Assembly (NCBI GenBank): GCA_947476765.1
Contig: CANJRK010000006.1
Coordinates: 1-16,937 of the forward strand
Reading direction: 5' to 3'
DNA length: 16,937 nucleotides
From: Actinomycetota bacterium
GTDB taxonomy: Bacteria; Actinomycetota; Actinomycetes; S36-B12; UBA5976
Every line of letters begins with the position of its first letter. Position 1 is the stretch's first letter. The notes beneath the pieces are model-generated. The model did not search any database. It worked only from the letters and a program-made list of their open reading frames with translations, and was not told the DNA's origin. Position numbers and translations under genes: made by a program. This document shows, in pieces, positions 1 through 6,436 of the stretch.

Positions 1-381
1 ATCACAACTGTTGTTTTGTCTGCGACGTTGCTGACAATCCCATCGAGCATTGCCACAGTGTTGCTAGGAATTCAAGCCGTGGTTTTTGCACTCGGCGCCT
101 TTGTTGGGTTACAGGCTCAACCGTACGGAATTTTGTATCGCAAGCTAGTTGCGCCAAAACTTGGAAAGCCAACTGAATTAGAAGCAGTCGAGCCACCACG
201 TTTTGCTCAGTTAGTTGGATTCCTGTTTGCCATTGTTGGTTTATTGGCATTGCTCTCGGGTGCTGACTTGGTCGCAACAATTGCGGTCGGCTTTGCACTA
301 GGCGCTGCTTTTTTGAACGCAGCATTTAACTTTTGCCTCGGGTGCGAAATGTACTTAATCGGCAAGCGAACTTTTTCATAA
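1..381 (+). CDS. DUF4395 membrane protein, 5' end outside window
   Basis: The frame is open from the first base to the TAA at 379-381, so the gene almost surely begins upstream; a TTG at 16 is only an internal codon. The visible part has hydrophobic segments near its start (codons about 1-35) and after the mid-protein loop (about 75-112), with a short hydrophilic loop between. It ends in an FCLGCEMY motif (C-x2-C), which I recognise as characteristic of the DUF4395 family. These integral membrane proteins usually sit beside rhodaneses and thioredoxin-like genes in actinobacteria, and here the next gene, 31 nt downstream, is a rhodanese. A role in membrane handling of sulfane sulfur or redox chemistry is inferred from this context only; the biochemical function is unknown. 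Confidence 0.8.
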   Translation: MTTVVLSATLLTIPSSIATVLLGIQAVVFALGAFVGLQAQPYGILYRKLVAPKLGKPTELEAVEPPRFAQLVGFLFAIVGLLALLSGADLVATIAVGFALGAAFLNAAFNFCLGCEMYLIGKRTFS

Positions 382-412
382 CAAAAACTTAAGAACACAC
401 AAGGAGAAACAA

Positions 413-1258
413 ATGAGTAATCAAACACTAGTTGACGCGGAATGGGCTTTGGCCCATTTTGATGATGCGAAAGTTGTTTTCATTGAAGTTGATGAAGACA
501 CTGAAGCCTACGCAGGCAATCACATCAAGAATGCAATTGCGCTTAACTGGAAAACTGATCTGCAAGATCCAGTCCGTCGCGATTTTGTAAACAAGGAACA
601 GTTTGAAGCTTTGCTTAGTGCCAAGGGTGTTTCAAATGACGACACTGTTGTGCTTTACGGCGGAAACAACAACTGGTTTGCTGCTTACGCTTACTGGTAC
701 TTCAAGCTTTATGGCCATGGTGATGTCCGGTTACTTGATGGTGGACGTAAAAAGTGGGAGCTTGATGGTCGTGAACTAGTTAGCGAAGTTCCAACTCGTG
801 CAGAAACTAAGTACGTTGCCAAGGATCAGGATCTATCAATTCGCGCTTTCCGCGAAGATGTTCTGAAGGCAATCGGAGTGCAGAACCTAGTTGATGTTCG
901 TAGCCCGGATGAATACGCCGGTCGCTTACTTGCTCCAGCACATTTGCCACAAGAGGCTGCACGTATTGGTGGTCACATTCCAACTGCTGCCAATATTCCA
1001 TGGAGTAAAGCTGCTAACGAAGATGGCTCATTTAAGTCAATTGCTGAATTGACATCTCTTTATGAAGGCGCTGGCGTGGACTTAAAGAAAGATACCGTTG
1101 CCTATTGCCGCATTGGTGAGCGTTCAGCACATTCCTGGTTCGTCCTACACGAGTTATTAGGTGTCAAGAACGTTCGTAACTATGACGGTTCCTGGACTGA
1201 ATACGGATCGCTTGTTGGTGTCCCAGTAGCTGTCGGAGACGAGCCAGGTTCAGCATGA
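413..1258 (+). CDS. sseA: Thiosulfate sulfurtransferase (two-domain rhodanese)
   Basis: The 281-residue length and tandem rhodanese layout fit the SseA/CysA2 sulfurtransferases, which move sulfane sulfur from thiosulfate or 3-mercaptopyruvate to an acceptor through a cysteine persulfide in the cytoplasm. The C-terminal domain (about 155-275) carries the active loop CRIGERS, with the nucleophile Cys232. The N-terminal domain (about 5-125) has YGGNNNW where the cysteine loop would be, so it is the usual inactive copy. The start is an ATG with a strong AAGGAG ribosome site at about 401-406. The stop overlaps the next start by ATGA (1255-1258), so SseC is probably translationally coupled. The operon order DUF4395-sseA-DUF1416 resembles that around mycobacterial Rv0814c-Rv0815c. 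Confidence 0.93.
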   Translation: MSNQTLVDAEWALAHFDDAKVVFIEVDEDTEAYAGNHIKNAIALNWKTDLQDPVRRDFVNKEQFEALLSAKGVSNDDTVVLYGGNNNWFAAYAYWYFKLYGHGDVRLLDGGRKKWELDGRELVSEVPTRAETKYVAKDQDLSIRAFREDVLKAIGVQNLVDVRSPDEYAGRLLAPAHLPQEAARIGGHIPTAANIPWSKAANEDGSFKSIAELTSLYEGAGVDLKKDTVAYCRIGERSAHSWFVLHELLGVKNVRNYDGSWTEYGSLVGVPVAVGDEPGSA

Positions 1259-1557
1259 GTGCTTGCGGCGCTGTTGTAGGTGGCGTATCTCTGGACAACA
1301 TTGATATTGCGACCCAGGCAGTTATTCAAGGCGTAGTTACAGTTGGCGCAGCGCCCGCAAACCTTGGTTACGTGAGGTTATTGGATCGCAATGACGAGTT
1401 TGTGGCAGAGATGCCAGTTTCAAAGCTTGGTGAATTTAGATTTTTCGCTGCGGCTGGAGATTGGACCATCGTTACTTTGGTACCTGGCGCAACTAAGCGA
1501 ACACCAACGACTGCCGAATTGGGCAAGATTGTCGATGTAAATATCGATTTAAGTTAA
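1255..1557 (+). CDS. sseC: DUF1416 protein, SseC-like rhodanese partner
   Basis: This 100-residue protein begins MSACG and contains the family blocks AVIQGVV (about 22-28), YVRLLD and GEFRFFAAAGDWT, which match my memory of DUF1416 (mycobacterial SseC). The predicted fold is a small beta-sandwich resembling a carboxypeptidase regulatory domain. The cysteine at position 4 is a conserved N-terminal feature and could accept sulfur from the rhodanese, but that is inference. It starts inside the stop of sseA (ATGA overlap) and has no separate strong ribosome site, so coupled translation is likely. A strong hairpin follows 8 nt after its stop. Confidence 0.88.
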   Translation: MSACGAVVGGVSLDNIDIATQAVIQGVVTVGAAPANLGYVRLLDRNDEFVAEMPVSKLGEFRFFAAAGDWTIVTLVPGATKRTPTTAELGKIVDVNIDLS

Positions 1558-1564
1558 TTCCAAT

Positions 1565-1600
1565 AAAACGGCTGGCTTCATATTTGGAGTCAGCCGTTTT
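1565..1600. terminator. Bidirectional intrinsic terminator between convergent genes
   Basis: A perfect 10-bp stem, AAAACGGCTG (1565-1574) with CAGCCGTTTT (1591-1600), extends inward by five more pairs, two of them G-U, around the loop ATATTT (1580-1585). The A-tract on one side and T-tract on the other let it work in both directions. It lies between the stop of the DUF1416 gene (1557) and that of the minus-strand CoA-binding gene (1611). Confidence 0.92.
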
Positions 1601-1610
1601 GTTTGAAAAT

Positions 1611-2042
1611 TCACTTGCCTTCCGCAATCAAATTCTGGTAATCCACTTTGATGCATCGATTCATAACTACGTGCATACCGGCATCGGTTGCTAGTTTGGC
1701 AACATCTTGATTCTCAATCCCAAGTTGCATCCACCAAGTTTTTCCAGCGGCTTGATTCTCAATGGCGGGGAATTCCTTTGCAAACACTCCAGGCATATCT
1801 TCGCCTTTTCTAAAGACATTCACGATGTCGGGAACTATTGGCAACTCTGCCAATGACTTAAAAATTTGTTGGCCAAGGATCTCACCAGTTGCCGCCGGAT
1901 TAATTAGGAAGACATCAAAATGCGTTTGTTCGATCAAATAGGCAGCAACCTGATGACTTGCGCGATCCGGCTTTCCTGAGACACCGATTACTGCGACAGT
2001 TTTAGCCGATTGCAAAATCTCTTTTACTTTTGCGCTATCCAT
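1611..2042 (-). CDS. CoA-binding domain protein, YccU family
   Basis: A 143-residue Rossmann-type protein. The first strand is VAVIGVSGKPDRASHQVAAYL (about 16-36, quoted in part: VAVIGVSGKPDRAS), followed by NPAATGEILGQ, DIVNVFRKGED, WWMQLGIEN and VVMNRCIKVDY (Arg129, Cys130), the conserved blocks of YccU-like CoA_binding proteins. They resemble the nucleotide-binding domain of succinyl-CoA synthetase alpha but stand alone; the physiological role is unknown. The ATG is preceded by GAGGG on the minus strand at suitable spacing. The gene is monocistronic here, convergent with the SseA operon and divergent from the mini-protein at 2104. Confidence 0.88.
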   Translation of the reverse strand: MDSAKVKEILQSAKTVAVIGVSGKPDRASHQVAAYLIEQTHFDVFLINPAATGEILGQQIFKSLAELPIVPDIVNVFRKGEDMPGVFAKEFPAIENQAAGKTWWMQLGIENQDVAKLATDAGMHVVMNRCIKVDYQNLIAEGK

Positions 2043-2090
2043 GTGCCCTCTTCCGTCGGCTTAGTTGCTAGTTCGAGAATACTTGCCAGA

Positions 2091-2096
2091 TAGACT
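2091..2096 (+). promoter_or_regulatory. Candidate -10 (TAGACT) for the 2104-4191 operon
   Basis: TAGACT fits the actinobacterial TANNNT consensus and ends 7 nt before the ATG at 2104, so the transcript would start at or just before the start codon. No convincing -35 hexamer at 16-18 nt was seen. The GGAG at 2098-2101 is too close to the ATG to be a normal ribosome site. Confidence 0.5.
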
Positions 2097-2103
2097 TGGA
2101 GAC

Positions 2104-2205
2104 ATGGCTGAGACGTTTTACACCGGGTTGTTAGTTGTGTCGTCGTTGTCCATCACTGGCTATGCCAGCTACATGGTTTACAAACTTTTCAAGGGCCAAG
2201 CGTGA
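2104..2205 (+). CDS. 33-residue single-pass membrane mini-protein
   Basis: An ATG-started frame of 33 codons ends in TGA at 2203-2205, overlapping the GTG start of the next gene (GTGA). Residues about 6-26 are hydrophobic (TGLLVVSSLSITGY, AS, YMVY), followed by the basic tail KLFKGQA, so one membrane helix with a positively charged cytosolic end is predicted. A TAGACT -10 lies 7 nt upstream. I recall similar short proteins (about 35 residues ending YRLFKG-like) in actinobacteria but cannot name a family. Support is the overlap, the promoter and the membrane-like composition; function is unknown. Confidence 0.6.
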   Translation: MAETFYTGLLVVSSLSITGYASYMVYKLFKGQA

Positions 2206-2726
2206 CTACAAAACTGCATCCTGATTTAGCGCCATTGTCCTGGCTAGTGGGTACCTGGATAGGCGTAGGCGTTGTTGGCTATCCAAGTATGGAATCTGAT
2301 ATTCAGGTTGGACAGGAACTAAGCATTCACTCTGATGGCCGGCCATTTTTGATTCACTGGTCTCGCACTTGGGAATTAGACGATCAAGGTGAGCGAGTTC
2401 GACCACTTGCACTGGAAAGTGGATTTTGGCGACCACGACCTGACAACGAAGTTGAACTACTTCTGGCACACCCAACTGGATTCTTGGAATCTTGGTTTGG
2501 CAAAGTGACGATTACTGGTTTAGAAAATGCCCAGATCACTGGCGCGCGGGTTGAGTTAAAAACTGACGCGATTTTACGAACGGCTTCAGCTAAACAAGTT
2601 GATTCGGGTGAACGAATTTATGGCCTAGTCGATGGCAACATTGGTTGGGTTTATGACATGGCTGCCGAGGGACACACTATGAAGTCACATGCATCGTTTC
2701 ATCTAACAAAGGCGACGGCACCATGA
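2202..2726 (+). CDS. FABP-like beta-barrel protein (DUF1794, nitrobindin-like)
   Basis: This 174-residue protein has the N-terminal signature GTWIGVG (17-23) and a one-domain beta-barrel pattern: GQELSIHSDGRPFLIHWSR, SGFWRPR, ELLLAHPTGFLESWFG. It belongs to the actinobacterial FABP-like/nitrobindin group. Characterised nitrobindins bind heme through a histidine near the C-terminus and isomerise peroxynitrite to nitrate. Here His163 in SHASFHL sits about where the axial ligand is expected, though the surrounding motif differs from the PHLSAR form I remember, so heme binding is likely rather than shown. The start is GTG, overlapping the mini-protein stop. Its own stop overlaps the fur-family ATG by ATGA. 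Confidence 0.85.
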   Translation: MTTKLHPDLAPLSWLVGTWIGVGVVGYPSMESDIQVGQELSIHSDGRPFLIHWSRTWELDDQGERVRPLALESGFWRPRPDNEVELLLAHPTGFLESWFGKVTITGLENAQITGARVELKTDAILRTASAKQVDSGERIYGLVDGNIGWVYDMAAEGHTMKSHASFHLTKATAP

Positions 2727-3151
2727 GTAATGAATGGGATGACGTTCTCCGCGAACAGGGTTATCGAATTACACCACAGCGCCAATTAGTTTTAGAGGCT
2801 GTTAATACGCTTGCCCACGCAACGCCAGAAGAATTGTTAGCCGAAGTTCAAAAAACTGCTGCAGCCGTGAACCTTTCAACGATTTATCGAACGCTAGAAG
2901 TTCTTGAACAGGTCGGCTTGGTAACTCATGCCCACATCGGGCATGGCGCGCCGACATATCATTCAGTTGATACTGATGCCCACATTCACTTGGTTTGTGA
3001 CACTTGCCAATCTGTCACTTCGATCCCAGCTGATGCTGCGGAGCTATTCGTGCAAATGCTTCGTGAAAAGGCAGGATTTGAGACCGACGTAGCCCACGTT
3101 TCAGTGCATGGTCAATGCTCAACCTGCATGGATCGCCAGAAACTGCTCTAA
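2723..3151 (+). CDS. Fur-family metalloregulator
   Basis: A 142-residue protein with the Fur layout. The N-terminal winged helix (about 1-80) includes GYRITPQRQLVLEAV and the recognition region LSTIYRTLEVLEQVGLV. The C-terminal dimerisation domain holds HIHLVCDTC (His87, His89, Cys92, Cys95) and a second pair, CSTC (Cys132, Cys135). The two CxxC pairs form the structural zinc site. Whether it senses iron, zinc or peroxide cannot be settled from sequence. The ATGA overlap with the FABP-like gene suggests one transcript and co-translation. A perfect inverted repeat follows its stop (3158-3176). Confidence 0.92.
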   Translation: MSNEWDDVLREQGYRITPQRQLVLEAVNTLAHATPEELLAEVQKTAAAVNLSTIYRTLEVLEQVGLVTHAHIGHGAPTYHSVDTDAHIHLVCDTCQSVTSIPADAAELFVQMLREKAGFETDVAHVSVHGQCSTCMDRQKLL

Positions 3152-3157
3152 TGCAGT

Positions 3158-3176
3158 TACGTTCAACGCGAACGTA
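3158..3176. promoter_or_regulatory. 7-bp inverted repeat, possible operator
   Basis: TACGTTC (3158-3164) and GAACGTA (3170-3176) form a perfect inverted repeat with the 5-nt spacer AACGC. No T-tract follows, so it is not a standard terminator. It lies about 26 nt upstream of a GAGAAT hexamer (3202-3207) that may be the -10 of ygfZ. It could be a binding site for a dimeric regulator, possibly the Fur-family protein just upstream, or an mRNA hairpin at the fur 3' end. Confidence 0.45.
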
Positions 3177-3213
3177 GGTAGTCAGCGGTAGATAACTGCG
3201 AGAGAATGTTCGT

Positions 3214-4191
3214 ATGTCCGCAATTCCACACATGGACGACACCAGTATTGATGCTGCAGTGCCGTGGCATTACGGCGAACCCCTCAAGGAACAACGCGAG
3301 TTAGTAGCAGGCCGGGGTCGTGTGGATTTATCCCATCGCGGAGTAGTCAAGGTTACGGGCATAGATAGAAAGTCGTGGTTGCATTCCATAACAACGCAAG
3401 ACTTTGAATCGCCACAAGCGCACCTCACATCCTTGATTCTGTCGCCTCACGGACATATTGAACACGATATGCATGTTGCTGATGATGGTGAAACCACTTG
3501 GATTAATTGCGAACCTGAAACTGTAAACGACTTGATGACTTACTTGGAGTCCATGAAATTCATGTTGCGCGTGGAAATAGCGGACGTCAGTTCTGAATAC
3601 GCGATAGTGGGAGCACCAGGTTGGATTGCATCCGAAAAGTATCCAGTCTGGCATTCTTCGGATGCATTTATTGTTGGTTCAAGTACCACCGATAAATATG
3701 TAGCGCAACGACCCGCGGACTGGAAAGTTAGCGAGCTTTTTGTGCCGCGCGCCGAGTTGGCAGAAGTTATCTCGCAAGACGTTCCAGTCGGTAGTTGGGC
3801 TTGGGAAGCGCATCGGATTCGAGCCGGTGTGCCAAGACTTAATTTTGAAACAGATCACAAAACTATCCCACACGAACTTGGCTTGATTGCATCTTCCGTG
3901 CACTTAAATAAGGGTTGCTACCGCGGTCAAGAAACTGTGGCGCGAGTTTATAACTTAGGTAAACCTCCGCGCCGTATCGTGCAACTTGAATTAGACGGTT
4001 CGACAAATGAACTTCCGCTTATTGGGGACGCCGTACTTTGGGATGGTAAAGAAGTCGGTCGAGTTACCTCGGTAACTCAGGATTACGAAAGTGGCCCATT
4101 GGCCTTGGCAGTTATTAAGCGCTCAGTTCCAATTGATGTAGTCCTGACGGCTGGCACAGTTTCAGCCAGCCAAACTGTGATTGTTGAATAG
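3214..4191 (+). CDS. ygfZ: Folate-binding YgfZ/GcvT-like protein
   Basis: A 325-residue protein of the GcvT-like folate-binding family. YgfZ/IBA57-type members use tetrahydrofolate to help maintain or repair certain Fe-S enzymes. The diagnostic motif KGCYRGQE is at 233-240 (Cys235). The N-terminal region (about 20-60) has HYGEPLKEQREL and VDLSHRGVVKVTGIDRKSWLHSITTQ, typical of the actinobacterial members. A C-terminal beta-barrel follows (about 250-325). A GAGAAT hexamer ends 6 nt before the ATG, so the mRNA may be leaderless; an alternative ATG lies at 3232. It is downstream of fur in the same direction with a 62-nt gap. Its TAG stop directly abuts the stop of dtd on the other strand. Confidence 0.92.
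   Translation: MSAIPHMDDTSIDAAVPWHYGEPLKEQRELVAGRGRVDLSHRGVVKVTGIDRKSWLHSITTQDFESPQAHLTSLILSPHGHIEHDMHVADDGETTWINCEPETVNDLMTYLESMKFMLRVEIADVSSEYAIVGAPGWIASEKYPVWHSSDAFIVGSSTTDKYVAQRPADWKVSELFVPRAELAEVISQDVPVGSWAWEAHRIRAGVPRLNFETDHKTIPHELGLIASSVHLNKGCYRGQETVARVYNLGKPPRRIVQLELDGSTNELPLIGDAVLWDGKEVGRVTSVTQDYESGPLALAVIKRSVPIDVVLTAGTVSASQTVIVE
4149..4179. other. Two overlapping hairpins at the 3' end of ygfZ
   Basis: GGCTGGC (4149-4155) pairs perfectly with GCCAGCC (4165-4171). CACAGTTT (4155-4162), within the loop of the first, pairs perfectly with AAACTGTG (4172-4179). Only one can form fully at a time, because there is no linker for a pseudoknot across a 7-bp stem. It lies inside codons, just before abutting convergent stops that leave no room for a separate terminator. 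Confidence 0.4.
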
Positions 4192-4662
4192 CTACACCTC
4201 AACCGTTACGGTCATTGGTCCATCACAAACTGCAGTGATACGCATATCGGCGCCAAACTTTCCAGTTTCAACTTGAGCACCCAGGTCACGAAGGGCTCGA
4301 ACTACGTCATTAACAAGTGGTTCCGCTTGTTGCCCGCGCGCTGCTTGTTGCCATGTTGGTCGACGACCATTTGAAGTATCGGCAAATAAGGTGAACTGAC
4401 TAATTGCCAGAATTGGCAGGTTTGCATCAGCCGCAGCAACTTCAACAGATTCGGAGTTAACTGTTTTACCTACCGCTTTTAGAGCGGCTGATTCAAAAAT
4501 TCGGAGTTTCCAAATTTTGTCAGCAAGGACAGCACACTTACTGTCATCGTCATCGACACTTACGCCAATTAGGACGAGCAAACCCGGTCCGGCAAATGAC
4601 CCAATAACTTTGCCTTCGACTTCAACACTGGCACCATCGACTCGCTGAATAACTGCACGCAT
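4192..4662 (-). CDS. dtd: D-aminoacyl-tRNA deacylase
   Basis: DTD hydrolyses D-amino acids (and glycine wrongly attached to tRNA-Ala) from tRNA, protecting translation. The family's canonical start MRAVIQRV fixes the initiator at 4662, giving 156 residues; an in-frame ATG at 4698 would add 12 residues that do not fit the family. The two active-site blocks are present: SQFTLFADTSNGRRP in the middle and the C-terminal DGPMT, with the key Gly-Pro retained although NGPVT/NDGPVT is more usual. A CAGAAT hexamer ends 6 nt before the ATG on the minus strand and no ribosome site is visible, so translation may be leaderless. The gene ends exactly against the ygfZ stop. Confidence 0.93.
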   Translation of the reverse strand: MRAVIQRVDGASVEVEGKVIGSFAGPGLLVLIGVSVDDDDSKCAVLADKIWKLRIFESAALKAVGKTVNSESVEVAAADANLPILAISQFTLFADTSNGRRPTWQQAARGQQAEPLVNDVVRALRDLGAQVETGKFGADMRITAVCDGPMTVTVEV

Positions 4663-4734
4663 GAGTACATTCTGGTGGATAAGGAAGGGCAGCTGCATTA
4701 GGCATTAGGTATCTGGGCGTGGAACGATAGTCAC

Positions 4735-5685
4735 ATGTCCGTTCCTGTTGCCTATGTAGTTAGAAGTGGCCTGGTCGAAGGCGCTCACTTTGGAAGCGCG
4801 GTCGTAGTTGATGACCAAGGCAAAGTTGAATGGTCTATTGGCGATGTCACAAGCGCGATGTTTCCCAGGTCCTCTAACAAGTTGATGCAGGGTTTGGCTA
4901 TGGTTCGAAATGGCCTGCCACTTAAGAACGAACTACTTGCGTTAGCTTGCGCTTCACATAGCGGTGAAGACTTTCACCTAGATGGTGTGCGCGATATCTT
5001 AAACGGGGCAAATTTAGATACTGACTCTTTGAAATGCCCGCCAGACTGGCCACTTGATGAAATTGAGCGCGACACTTTCTTGGCAGCGGGAATGGGTAAG
5101 TCGGCACTTTATATGAATTGCAGTGGCAAGCATTCCGCAATGCTTTTCACCAGCGTCTTAAATGGCTGGGATACCGAGACCTACTTAAAGCCAAATCATC
5201 CAATGCAAGTTGCATGTCGGGAAACGATCGAATCCGTAACCGGCGAAAAAGTTCAACACATAGGTGTCGATGGCTGCGGCGCACCATTAATGTCCATGTC
5301 ACTAACGGGACTAGCCAGATCTTTTTCTCAGTTTGCTGGGCCAGCTGCTGATTCCGATCAAAAGAAAATCGCAACTGCTATCAGAGAAAATCCGCAGTAT
5401 CTCGGCGGCACTAGGCGAGATGTCACAAAACTTATGCAAGGTGTCCCGGGACTGGTAGCTAAAGATGGGGCAGAAGCTGTTTATGGAATTGGCCTAGGTG
5501 ATGGTCGGGCATTGGCTATCAAAATCGAAGATGGGGCTGATCGAGCTCGCATCGTTGTGGCAATGTCGATTTTGCAAAAAGTAATGGGTGTGGTTTCCCA
5601 AGAAGTCGAACGTCAATTGGATAGCCAAGAATTATTTGGCGGCGGCGTTCACGTTGGAAAAGTTATCCCAGCCTTTTCAGTCTGA
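4735..5685 (+). CDS. Asparaginase (Asparaginase_II family)
   Basis: This 316-residue protein matches the Asparaginase_II family, which hydrolyses L-asparagine to aspartate and ammonia. The motifs run in order: VVRSG-LVE near the N-terminus, PRSSNK (44-49), CASHSGE (72-78), MNCSGKH (127-133), VDGCGAP (178-184) and GIGLGDGRALAIKI near the C-terminus. No signal peptide is visible, so it is cytoplasmic. It is divergent from dtd across 72 nt that include the direct repeat GCATTAG-GCATTAG (4695-4708). The hexamer AACGAT ends 6 nt before the ATG and no clear ribosome site is present, again suggesting a short or absent leader. A nitrogen-scavenging role is inferred. Confidence 0.9.
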   Translation: MSVPVAYVVRSGLVEGAHFGSAVVVDDQGKVEWSIGDVTSAMFPRSSNKLMQGLAMVRNGLPLKNELLALACASHSGEDFHLDGVRDILNGANLDTDSLKCPPDWPLDEIERDTFLAAGMGKSALYMNCSGKHSAMLFTSVLNGWDTETYLKPNHPMQVACRETIESVTGEKVQHIGVDGCGAPLMSMSLTGLARSFSQFAGPAADSDQKKIATAIRENPQYLGGTRRDVTKLMQGVPGLVAKDGAEAVYGIGLGDGRALAIKIEDGADRARIVVAMSILQKVMGVVSQEVERQLDSQELFGGGVHVGKVIPAFSV

Positions 5686-5770
5686 TTAAATTCTCAGGAA
5701 CCTAGTTTTCAAGGGTTAACTTCTGCGGGAAATTTGCTCGCGCCTAAAGCAATTTATGCCAAATGCTTAA

Positions 5771-5776
5771 TACCGT
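5771..5776 (+). promoter_or_regulatory. Candidate -10 (TACCGT), leaderless
   Basis: TACCGT fits TANNNT and ends exactly 6 nt before the GTG at 5783. The overlapping TGCTTAATA is an alternative extended -10. The region 5686-5770 shows no other clear element and no strong terminator for the asparaginase gene. Confidence 0.5.
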
Positions 5777-5782
5777 GAACTT

Positions 5783-6436
5783 GTGACCGGCGTTGTACAT
5801 CCAGTTGGACCTGAGGAACCTCAGGTTTATTGGCGTCGCCGACTCATATTTGCCTTGGCTGCCTTGATCACATTAATTGTTATTGTCCGTAGCCTCACGG
5901 GCGGCAGTGATACACCCAGCGCGGCTGCAACTCCAATACCGACAAGTCAGATAACAACTGGTGCTACACCGGCCCCAACCATAGAAGTTGCGTCACCTAC
6001 TCCAATTGCATTGCAACCAACTGTGCAACCAACTGTGCCAGTTGTCGGTGAAGGTGAATGCTCAGATGCAGACACCTCGATTCGCGTCAAAGTTGATCGT
6101 GAGACCACTGCAGTTGGTGAAGGCGTTCATATCAAAATGATCGTAAAGAACATTTCAGCAGTCACCTGCAAGCGAGATGTGGGTAGCGGTGCAAATGAAG
6201 TAACAGTAATTTCGGGCCCAGCACTTATCTGGTCAACTGACCACTGCAACCCAAGCACCGACAAAGACTTAGTAGAACTTGCGCCAGGTCAAGAGTGGAG
6301 TGTGAACGTGGTTTGGATCGGAAAACAGACCGCGAAAGGTTGCAAAGTAAGAAATATGGCAAAGCCTGGTGCTTACTGGGCTCACGGTAGAAATGCCAGC
6401 CTAAATAGTGATGGCGTTAAATTTGTCGTTAAGTAA
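5783..6436 (+). CDS. Membrane-anchored extracytoplasmic protein, Rv3587c-like by position
   Basis: A 217-residue protein with a short cytosolic N-terminus ending WRRR, one membrane helix (about 21-37), a Pro/Thr/Ala-rich linker (about 42-90) and a C-terminal domain (about 91-217) with four cysteines (Cys93, 129, 155, 187) that could form two disulfides outside the cell. Repeated beta-strand patterns (VKVDRETTAVGEGVHIKMIVKN and similar) suggest an immunoglobulin-like or beta-sandwich fold. Convergence with disA-radA matches my memory of mycobacterial Rv3587c, a membrane protein beside disA; orthology is inferred from place and architecture. Function is unknown. The GTG start has a TACCGT 6 nt upstream. 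Its stop abuts that of disA with no gap. Confidence 0.7.
   Translation: MTGVVHPVGPEEPQVYWRRRLIFALAALITLIVIVRSLTGGSDTPSAAATPIPTSQITTGATPAPTIEVASPTPIALQPTVQPTVPVVGEGECSDADTSIRVKVDRETTAVGEGVHIKMIVKNISAVTCKRDVGSGANEVTVISGPALIWSTDHCNPSTDKDLVELAPGQEWSVNVVWIGKQTAKGCKVRNMAKPGAYWAHGRNASLNSDGVKFVVK

Noticed and set aside
4149..4179. H-type pseudoknot at the ygfZ 3' end
   Set aside because: Both stems are perfect but there is no linker to cross the 7-bp first stem, so both cannot form together; kept only as alternative hairpins.
4663..4698. 12-residue extension of dtd
   Set aside because: The family begins at MRAVIQRV and no ribosome site precedes the ATG at 4698.
4695..4708. GCATTAG direct repeat as a regulatory array
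   Set aside because: Only two 7-nt copies; easily chance.
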